Shown here one piece after another: positions 19,013 through 26,800 of a stretch of DNA of 64,000 bases. Location of the stretch: the NCBI GenBank assembly GCA_018333525.1, contig JAGXTF010000118.1, positions 62,001 through 126,000 of the forward strand, written 5' to 3'. The DNA comes from Bacteroidota bacterium (GTDB taxonomy: Bacteria > Bacteroidota > Bacteroidia > NS11-12g > UBA955). Both the position numbers and the translations under genes were made by a program. Under the pieces are notes generated by a model. The model worked only from the letters and a program-made list of their open reading frames with translations. It made no database searches and had not been told where the DNA came from. Position 1 is the stretch's first letter. The number at the start of each line of letters is the position of its first letter.

Positions 19013-19264
19013 TATTGTTCAAACTAGCTATAAACTGCTTAAAAAACAAGGGCATCTTGACAGAGAAGACTACACTTTTTCCACAATAAAATGATTCAAC
19101 AGAATTGATGATGAATATAGTTGCATTGGAACAATTTCTTGACCTTAATGCTTATATGAATAGGCCTAAATGGGCTCTTCAATAATGAATTAGAAATAGA
19201 TTTTGTCAATATGTGCTGCACGATTAATTATGATATCATTACTGTAAATCAAAATCAATAAATT

Positions 19265-19459
19265 ATGAACTCGACACAAATATATTTAGTATTGGTCCCG
19301 TTGTTAATTTTAGCAGCTGTGGCTTTTTTAAAAGCACTTTTTGAGAAGGAGCTCAGATGGAGGTTAATCTTTATTCTACTTTGTATTATTGTATTTGCCA
19401 TATTTCTCTTCTTTTACCTGAATTTTACAAAAAGCGCGATGAATCTCGCGCTTTTCTGA
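19265..19459 (+). CDS. Small two-helix membrane protein, unknown
   Basis: 64 aa with two strong hydrophobic segments (about residues 5-24 and 32-52) joined by a charged loop E-K-E-L-R-W-R. No family is recognised. The stop codon lies just beyond a perfect 10-bp hairpin followed by C/T-rich sequence, so the gene ends in its own terminator. It is the first of three membrane-protein genes at the left end of the element. The preceding 252 bases (19013-19264) hold no gene and must contain the upstream signals of both this gene and the divergent integrase. Confidence 0.55.
   Translation: MNSTQIYLVLVPLLILAAVAFLKALFEKELRWRLIFILLCIIVFAIFLFFYLNFTKSAMNLALF
19430..19458 (+). terminator. Hairpin terminator overlapping the stop of the small membrane protein
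   Basis: AAAAGCGCGA (19430-19439) pairs perfectly with TCGCGCTTTT (19446-19455), loop TGAATC. The stem has A on one side and T on the other, so it could terminate in both directions. It lies inside the last codons of the 64-aa gene. Confidence 0.7.
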
Positions 19460-19507
19460 TAAAATAGACACTATTTGTGTGTTATATGTTGGACGTTTAT
19501 ATAGAAA

Positions 19508-19538
19508 CTTGTATGAATAAAATATTTTGCTACCTTGC
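19508..19538 (+). promoter_or_regulatory. Promoter for the 19556-20942 membrane-protein pair
   Basis: CTTG at 19508-19511 (-33, consensus TTTG), 19 bases of spacing, then TACCTTGC at 19531-19538 (-7, consensus TAnnTTTG). The ATG follows 17 bases later. Spacing and both boxes fit the Bacteroidota housekeeping promoter. Confidence 0.55.
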
Positions 19539-19555
19539 ATTGAAGTTGGTTTAAC

Positions 19556-19834
19556 ATGGACAAAAACTTAAATAATCTACAGGGTTCAGAAAAACCAGAA
19601 CCTAAATACTTTGCAATTTCAAGTGATTCACCTGCCAAACATAGAAGAAACTTTTTATTAATAATGGGGTTGTCATTAATTGTTTGTGTCGCAACACTTA
19701 TATTCGTCATTAGAGGAATCAAAAGCTATGAAATTCTTATATCCAGCATATTTGTGCTTTTATCAAGTAGTGGCTTTTTTACGATTTCCTTTTATGAAGC
19801 CATCATTAAGAGGGTAAGGAAAAATGCCGATTAA
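19556..19834 (+). CDS. Small membrane protein, unknown
   Basis: 92 aa. A soluble N-terminus of about 30 residues is followed by two hydrophobic segments (about 33-52 and 58-78) and a basic tail. It overlaps the next gene by 11 bases, so the two are almost certainly made together. A convincing promoter lies immediately upstream. No family is recognised. Pairing of a small two-helix protein with a larger polytopic one on a mobile element would fit a defence or toxin/immunity role, but nothing in the sequence proves it. Confidence 0.65.
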   Translation: MDKNLNNLQGSEKPEPKYFAISSDSPAKHRRNFLLIMGLSLIVCVATLIFVIRGIKSYEILISSIFVLLSSSGFFTISFYEAIIKRVRKNAD

Positions 19835-20942
19835 AAAATTATTAAGATTTTTACAACGCCTATTAAAGGGTAAGAAGTTTTCGTTCTCAATTATATTGGG
19901 CTTTATAATCACTTTACTTGTAAAGAAACGTGCAGCGGATTTTTTTGGCATTTCTGAAATCGAAATTGACAAATCAAACTTGGGAATATTTCTCTGTATA
20001 GTGTCCATTTTTGTTTGTTTGTCCATTTTATTTGATGGTGTAAGAAGTAAATATAAATCAGACATAAATCAAGATACTGAAATTGGTAAAAACCTTGGAA
20101 TATTTGAGGGGCAAAATATTAATTTATCTGAGTTAAGAGAAAAAATGGATAGGGCCATTTGTAATTTGGAGAAATTAAAATTGTTTTGGATGTGGGCCGT
20201 GATTTCTTGGCTATTATTTTACATAGTTTCACTGATTTTTTATTGCATACCTTATACTCCGTTAATGATATATTTTAAAGAGGATCCAGTGAAAATTACT
20301 AGAATTGCTGATGTACTTTTGAATGCGATTAACTTATTAAATTCATTTTTTTTATTGTTATGTTACTTCATACTGGGACACAAAACATATGATGAAAAGT
20401 TTATGTGGCCAAAGAGCTCTTTGTTTTCATCTATTTTCATCGCTTTGGTCATTGTTTGTATCAATATCGGAGTAAATGCTTCGCCTGTCAAAGATTTAAA
20501 AGACGAGACAATTATAAAGGTATTAATTCATGCTTCTTATATAAATCTTCTTATCGGATTAATTTCTGGTGTAATCTTGGGCTTGCTTACTAGCAGGCTG
20601 GATAGTCGGTTCATTTCGCCAAGGGCATTCTACATAGCTTGTTTGTTTTTGTATGTTGGCATCCAAATGACGTATCCTATAATAAAAATGGGATTTTATA
20701 AGTTTCTTCCTGAGTGGAAAAAAGTTAGTGAAACAGCATTTCAGGAGTCGGTAGTTGTTTCAGCCATTTTTATTGGTATTGCATGCGTTGGGAAGTGGGT
20801 GCTTTTTAGGATTATAGAAAGGGCTAAAGAGAATCATGGGCTGCTGATTTATTTCTTGCGGTTAACTACTTTAAAGGAAATCACACCAGAATATAGAAAA
20901 ACACTAACAAAAGCAGTACAAAAATACTACAAGGAAGTATAA
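19824..20942 (+). CDS. Polytopic membrane protein, unknown
   Basis: 372 aa with about eight predicted membrane segments: near residues 21-33, 52-69, 115-140, 165-185, 192-212, 230-250, 262-285 and 310-330. A basic N-terminus (K-K-L-L-R-F-L-Q-R-L-L-K-G-K-K) precedes them, and a charged loop of about 45 residues (70-115) separates helices 2 and 3. There is no transporter or enzyme motif I can name. It follows the 92-aa gene with an 11-base overlap. The 246 bases after it (20943-21188) hold no gene; they contain a short GCATT/AATGC palindrome near 21026 only. Confidence 0.7.
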   Translation: MPIKKLLRFLQRLLKGKKFSFSIILGFIITLLVKKRAADFFGISEIEIDKSNLGIFLCIVSIFVCLSILFDGVRSKYKSDINQDTEIGKNLGIFEGQNINLSELREKMDRAICNLEKLKLFWMWAVISWLLFYIVSLIFYCIPYTPLMIYFKEDPVKITRIADVLLNAINLLNSFFLLLCYFILGHKTYDEKFMWPKSSLFSSIFIALVIVCINIGVNASPVKDLKDETIIKVLIHASYINLLIGLISGVILGLLTSRLDSRFISPRAFYIACLFLYVGIQMTYPIIKMGFYKFLPEWKKVSETAFQESVVVSAIFIGIACVGKWVLFRIIERAKENHGLLIYFLRLTTLKEITPEYRKTLTKAVQKYYKEV

Positions 20943-21188
20943 GGACTACTGAATTTAGAATTGGTTATAGTACAGAAAAAGTACGAAATTTAATCCATCA
21001 AATCTTCAATAAATATTAGTAATTGAGCATTGTATAATGCGACATTAAGGCGGATAGGTTGCTCACTACGGTTTCTCAATGCTCCACCCAATTGTATTTC
21101 TCTCGATTACATTGTATTTAACCAAAATAGGAAAATGTCTTTATTCTTACCTGAGTATTTTCCGTAATATTTTTCCCCCATAGTTGGA

Positions 21189-22436
21189 TCATTGAATTTT
21201 GAAAAAATAATAGAAATTAATTTTTAGTGTTAAGTCATTGATATTCTCCAATATGCCAGGACTTATAAAAATCTGCATTAAAATGAATATAATAAATAAA
21301 ATAGTAAGTACATAAAATGCGAATCTGAAGTATTTTATAATACCTCGCATCATTACAAATCGTGACGCAATCAAGTCGATTTCTTGCTTGATAGTTTGCA
21401 TATCCAACTTGCTTTCGGATTCTATTTTGGTTTTGTCCGTATTAAAGTCGTTCTCTAAAGAGCCAACTTCGATTGATAAAACTCCTAACAATCTTACTAC
21501 AAAGAACCCATAAATGATAAAAGCGAGAAGAATAATAAATAAAACAAGAGAATTATCTACTTTATAAGTAGCAAAGACTGAAGCAGATATGGCAATCGGA
21601 ATAGCGGTTATTTGAGAATATATTTTTGATAAAATATCTTTGGTTAGATTAAAATATTTGGCCTTTTCCAACCTCAAACTATCACGTAGCTTATCGAAAG
21701 AAAAATTACTTAAAAACACATCGAAGTTGTGATCAGAATTATCTAGAATCAAGTTCAAATTCTGAACCAAATAAAGAAAGCGATCCTCTTCTTTAATAGA
21801 TTTAAGCTGATTGAATACTTCGGCCTTAAAAAGACCAACATACCCTTTTGCAGTAAGCGAAATTTCAAGTCTGTTACAAAGTTTCTTTAAATCAATATGC
21901 GCATCAATGCCTGGATTAATAGCTGGATATCCTATAGACATAGTCCCAAGGGTGGCACTGATGAATACCACTATTCTGTGGGCGCCATCGAAGTAATTGG
22001 CAAAACTGAAATCGGCCCGCTGCGTATTACAGAGAATTTCTCGGATATTGAGGTAATAAAGATTATTAATAACTTCATTATTGGGATATTCATTATCTAT
22101 GTTGTCAAAAAAAATCTGAGAGGTAGAATTAAAATAAATGCCACTATTTTCAAATTTCAATATTCCGAAATCTCTTGAGGAATGTGAAATCTCGAAATTC
22201 TGCATGTACTCCTGCTGATCATAGAAGAAGGGTAGGTTGTATAAAGCAATTGATGGGCCTTCGCCAGTGTTTTCAAATGTAATATTTAGGTGTTTCGACT
22301 TTTCTGTTAAATCAGCAAACTGCTTGTCAGTTAAAGTTAACAGCTTTTGCGTTGGAGAATAAGTATAAACGGAACTCTTTAGGAGATCTGAGAGAAAAAG
22401 GAATTGCTTTCTAGTAATGTCAGTTTCCATTACCAA
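21189..22436 (-). CDS. Membrane protein paired with an NA37/YejK protein, unknown
   Basis: 415 aa. The N-terminal 260 residues look soluble. They are followed by a helical stretch, two close membrane segments (about residues 285-335) separated by a short turn, a charged coiled region (N-D-F-N-T-D-K-T-K-I-E-S-E-S-K), and a last pair of hydrophobic segments at about 370-410. The start overlaps the end of the NA37-like gene by 17 bases, so translation is coupled. No family is recognised. A soluble sensor region in front of a membrane module resembles membrane effectors of abortive-infection systems; that is inference only. Confidence 0.7.
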   Translation of the reverse strand: MVMETDITRKQFLFLSDLLKSSVYTYSPTQKLLTLTDKQFADLTEKSKHLNITFENTGEGPSIALYNLPFFYDQQEYMQNFEISHSSRDFGILKFENSGIYFNSTSQIFFDNIDNEYPNNEVINNLYYLNIREILCNTQRADFSFANYFDGAHRIVVFISATLGTMSIGYPAINPGIDAHIDLKKLCNRLEISLTAKGYVGLFKAEVFNQLKSIKEEDRFLYLVQNLNLILDNSDHNFDVFLSNFSFDKLRDSLRLEKAKYFNLTKDILSKIYSQITAIPIAISASVFATYKVDNSLVLFIILLAFIIYGFFVVRLLGVLSIEVGSLENDFNTDKTKIESESKLDMQTIKQEIDLIASRFVMMRGIIKYFRFAFYVLTILFIIFILMQIFISPGILENINDLTLKINFYYFFKIQ

Positions 22437-23436
22437 AAGCCGTTTCTACGCGTATTTGATCTGCTAAACTTTGCGACTCGATTATGATGATATTTTTTTT
22501 CTGAGGATCGAGTTTTACTATATTGTTAAATTTGGAAAAGTCAAAACCGAGGGTTACGCCATCAGCAGAAATGTTTACTCTGTAAAGTCGTTTTAATTTA
22601 TTTGAATCTGGACGAAATTCAGTGTCTAAAGCTAATTGTCGTTCAACTGCAAAATTAACAATCTTGTTTTCATTTCCTTTGCCAAATAGATGTACGCTCA
22701 ATTCGGACAGATTTACCTTACCGCTTGGCGTATTCTTGCAATAATCATAGACTTTCTTTTTAAAAAAGTCTCTGGTTGGAATTTGATCATCAAGTTCAGC
22801 AGGCATTTCAATTTCATTGATTATGGTGCATAGGTTATCTGTGTACTCACTATTTTGACGTAAAGCTGTGGCCGATATCCAGCTTACGAAATACTTAGAG
22901 GTATCCTGCCTGTCTGTTCGAATAAAGCTGAGATAGTTGCCTTCCTGATTTAAATAACGACCCTTATTAATTTTGCATCCCATTGCAAACTTTTCAATCT
23001 CAATATGTGTTTGTGGTTTTACATCGAACATCTTTTGCTCTTTTTTGAAGAGAAAACCATTGGTATTTCGAACAAGAAATATCGAAACGAAATTTCCATA
23101 TTGTGTTCCATAATCTGCAAATAGAAAATACCCACCTGTGGCTTTAGGAACCAGTTGTACCATCTCGTTGAGATGATTCATTGTGGTAGTAGTAAAATCA
23201 AGAAAGGTATTGTTTTCAACATTCTGGAAATATGTTTGAAGCTTGTTCGGGAAGGTATTTTCCTGATTTGGATCGAAGCGACCATAGGTTTCTCGGCTCT
23301 TATATTTTTCATTTAGAGCTTGGACTAAGCTGATAGAATGTTCATTGACTGTGGGTAGTTCATTTGAAAGGATTACACTGGCAGGACCGTTTTGTTCCTT
23401 TTTGAGTTCATGGATTACGAAATGGTTAAGTTGCAT
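22420..23436 (-). CDS. NA37/YejK (NdpA)-family nucleoid-associated protein
   Basis: 338 aa, the length of E. coli YejK, and alignable by eye from end to end. Matching blocks: an N-terminal F-V-I-H-E-L; T-G-G-Y-F-L-F-A-D-Y near residue 100 (GGFVLFCHY in YejK); N-Y-L-S-F-I-R; V-Y-D-Y-C-K near residue 230 followed by V-N-L-S-E-L-S; and the terminal G-V-T-L-G-F-D-F. YejK binds nucleoid DNA, with no catalytic role established. Here it is first in a two-gene operon with a membrane protein. A second, distantly related NA37 gene lies at 45635-46666 beside another membrane protein. That repeated pairing suggests a DNA-sensing role in a defence-type system (inference). Confidence 0.85.
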   Translation of the reverse strand: MQLNHFVIHELKKEQNGPASVILSNELPTVNEHSISLVQALNEKYKSRETYGRFDPNQENTFPNKLQTYFQNVENNTFLDFTTTTMNHLNEMVQLVPKATGGYFLFADYGTQYGNFVSIFLVRNTNGFLFKKEQKMFDVKPQTHIEIEKFAMGCKINKGRYLNQEGNYLSFIRTDRQDTSKYFVSWISATALRQNSEYTDNLCTIINEIEMPAELDDQIPTRDFFKKKVYDYCKNTPSGKVNLSELSVHLFGKGNENKIVNFAVERQLALDTEFRPDSNKLKRLYRVNISADGVTLGFDFSKFNNIVKLDPQKKNIIIIESQSLADQIRVETAFGNGN

Positions 23437-23647
23437 GGGTAGAAAGATTATTTTACGAATATAGGTTTTTACCTTAAAGTTGCTATATCAACAGGGTTTT
23501 AGACATTATTGATTTTGATCAACATCGAATTTGTTAATTTATTTAACAATGAAACACCCATAAAATAGGCGATGGTTTTGACTTTTTCAAATCAATTTCT
23601 GTCAAAATCTCAATAATTTGCTTATGACAACTCTGAAAAACAACAAA

Positions 23648-23704
23648 GCCGGAATTGTGATCCGGCCCTGCTGGCTATGAAAACTTAAATCTACCCAAGA
23701 CAAA
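23648..23704 (-). repeat. Hairpin plus conserved 30-nt repeat, copy 1
   Basis: On the minus strand a 30-nt segment (23675-23704, beginning TTTGTCTTGGGTAG) is followed by a GCCGGA/TCCGGC hairpin (23648-23666) and a T-rich tail. The 30-nt segment recurs at 58052-58081 with one mismatch, again followed by an unrelated hairpin and a T-run. It could be the 3' end of a small RNA or a dispersed repeat. The surrounding 373-base gap (23437-23809) contains no credible gene. Confidence 0.6.
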
Positions 23705-23734
23705 TCTATATACCAACAACTGTAAAAGCAAGAA

Positions 23735-23756
23735 CGGCCGCGAAAATTCGCAGCCG
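23735..23756 (-). terminator. Likely terminator of the 1861-aa protease gene
   Basis: CGGCCGCGAA (23735-23744) pairs with TTCGCAGCCG (23747-23756) with one mismatch. Read on the minus strand it lies 50-75 bases after the stop at 23810 and is followed by TTCTTGCTTTT. Confidence 0.55.
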
Positions 23757-23809
23757 CTTTGCATGGAGTTTGGTTTTCTGAGAGAGTTAGGTTCCCTGAA
23801 AGGCGCAAT

Positions 23810-26800
23810 TTACTCACATCTTATTACTTTTTCAGCAGCATTCTTGCCATTTTCATAGGCCCTTATTGTATAGCTGCCTTGCGCAAGATTGGCAGTTTCT
23901 GTTCTTATTGATACTTTACCCTGATCATCAGCCCTACACTCACATATCGATTTAACCAATTTCCCATTTGCATCAAGCATTTCAATTCGTACAGGTGCCC
24001 CCGGTGTTCCCTTATATTTTACATCTAAGAAATGATTGAAAGGATTTGGGCTTACCCAAAGCCCAGTGTTTTTGGAAATTTCAACTATATCTGTCGAAGC
24101 AGGGGCACCACCACCTTGGCTTTGGGAGTAAAAATCACCACGAATTCCGAATTGAACACGGCCAGTTTCAATCGAATCTTCAACGGTTTCGACTAAATCA
24201 AAAGAGGCTGTATCTGTATAGTATATGCCATCCATGCCGTTTTGATAACGCCATGTGAATCCTAGGAATTCATGGAGGGTATCAGGCAAAAGAATTGGAC
24301 CAATTTCAGCGCAAGGTACATTTATGATTAATTCTCCAGGTGAGCCGATTGTATAACCATTTCCGGGATAAGATTGGGCGTTCAAAGCTGTCCAGATTTG
24401 ATCTGGAACCGTTACAAGTACTTCGGCTACATTGTAAAAATCAGCATCGTAACCGCAAAATTTGAATTTGGTGGGTCTTTCCACTACAGAATCTAAATTG
24501 GGAGTTTTTGGAACTTTTACAAAAATCCAGTCATCAACATGATCACTAAATGGCGGGCTAACATAAGAGAGATAATAGTTGGCGGAAACTATATTGTTAT
24601 TATAGACAATATTGTATCCAATATTTCCAGTTGTTTTTTGATAGTTTGTCGAGTAGTTTAATTTCTCTGGATAAGTCATTCCATAATTCGCTTCGTCCGC
24701 GCAAGTTTCAATTCTTGCCAAGAGACAAAGGCCAATTGTATTACTGTATTTCTTAGTACCTGCCTTATTGCTATAATACCAACCTGGATGAGGAATAATA
24801 TCAGGAAATGTCCATGCATAAGTTATCATTACCTGATCCCCTGGAGCGATTCCATAATGGCCAGTTGCAGCAAACACATAGTCATTAATATTTATTGGAT
24901 TCGTGTTTATTTTGTGACCAATTGGGTAACTAACCCCACTGTCAATGTTGTCGAAATATTGAATTCCAGTCCATGAAGTAGGCCAATCTTCATTGGTGCT
25001 GTTGATTGTCCAGTACAAATTCAATACACCAGTAAAAGAAGTATCATTACCACGATTTTGGATGTAAACATGAATAAAATTTGTATCAAGATCACAATTG
25101 ACATTAACCCTGTCAGTCCATCCATAAACCGGCTGACCTGAATCACCCCGAGTTCTATTCCAGAGGTGGTTGCTGTGCGTGTAATTATTTGTATCACCTA
25201 GGTTCGGTTCAGACCCAATATCATTGTCTGAATCAGCAATCCAGAGATCGGAATAATTACTCAGTTGTTGGTACTGACCAACACTAATTACTCTTGATAT
25301 AATGGGTTTTGTCCACGTATTACCTCCTGTCAAAGGACACCTATTCCTTAACAGAATTCTGTAGTACTGCCTCCTTTGGCATGAGGTGAAATCAGGTGTC
25401 ACATTAAATGAGTCCAGTAATGTATAGCCTAGACTATCCCAGGTTCCACCTTCCGGATTTCTACTTGTTTGCCAAACGGCATAACATACATTTCTTTGTC
25501 CTGACCATTTGCCTTTTAATCTGTGACTATTTCCGGATGAAATCAGAGTGTCATTATTTACACTGGTAAAACTTGGGTTAGCAACTTTTACCAATGCAGC
25601 CGTGTTGCTGTAAATGGTAAAACAACTATTCTCAATTCGTAATCGAAAATTAGTTTGATGAGCATATTTACTGGCGGTATCACGAAGACTAGGACCACCG
25701 CCAATATTAAATGGCAAATTATTCCATGTTCCATTGCTGCTCTGATATTGCCATCTGAAAGAAGTAGTCGATTGCTGATAAGTTTGAATAATGACATCCA
25801 TTCCAAATATCATATTATTGCATGCCGTTGCGTCTATGGGATGTTGAGTAATTGATAACACTCCAATCACTTTAATAATATTACTCGTATCATTCCCACA
25901 ATTTAGGCTATTGAGTACTCTTCGGAAATATCTAAAAGGCCATGATTTCACAGAAACGTTATATTTAGAATTCGTTGCACCGCTTATGTTCTGCCACACA
26001 ATACTGTCTGAACTATATTGCCATTGGAATTGACCACCGGGTAATAAATTGGCTGTGTCATGGGTTCTTAGTGTATCACTACATCCACTTGATTTTCTTT
26101 GAATAATGTTTGAAGATTTTGCACTTACAATATGAATTAAATTACTTTTGGAAACGCAACCATTTGAAACTACAATTCTGTATATATATCCTGTAGGATA
26201 TGGCAATGCACTAGAAGTTTTTAAAGATTTGGTGAATTGTTGAAGATTGGATTCCAGATTTTGCGATTGCATATTCCAACTGTAAGTAAAAGTACCAGTG
26301 CCTCCTGTTGGGGTTGAACCGGTTAATTGGACTGTATCGCAAAACGAAGTATCGCCGGAAATCACGTTATTCCCAATTGGAGCTAATGGAGTTGTAATTA
26401 ATGAATCAGAATATTGACAGCCATCGCTTATATCCATAAGCAAAACACTCAACAATCCTGTATCATACCAACTTATTTTAGCTTCTGGATTGGAAGATAA
26501 ATTCGCATTTATTCCACCAGTAACAGACCAATTGTATTTCACAAAACTATTCAATGGTGACACGCTATAGGATGAGAATTGACTTGTATCGCAGGTTAAA
26601 GTTCTTCCACTAACGGTATAAGATTTTTGCTTTACTTTTATTGTCTCGGTTACTGTATCTCCATCAATTATCAAGTTGACAACATAAATACCAGGCGAAT
26701 AGGAATGGGATACTTCTCTTCCAGAATCTAATGATCCATCACCAAAAATCCAAATCGAATTTTCTCTCCAAACCATATTGTGTGAAAAATGAGCATGGGT

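Noticed and set aside
20995-21110. Possible recombination site or attC-like hairpin after the 372-aa gene
   Set aside because: Only a 5-bp GCATT/AATGC palindrome and a distant GAGCATT/AATGCTC pair; no core motifs of an integron cassette.
23602-23817. 71-codon minus-strand frame across repeat copy 1
   Set aside because: Overlaps two hairpins and the repeat, and ends in the protease gene tail; base conservation without coding signs.
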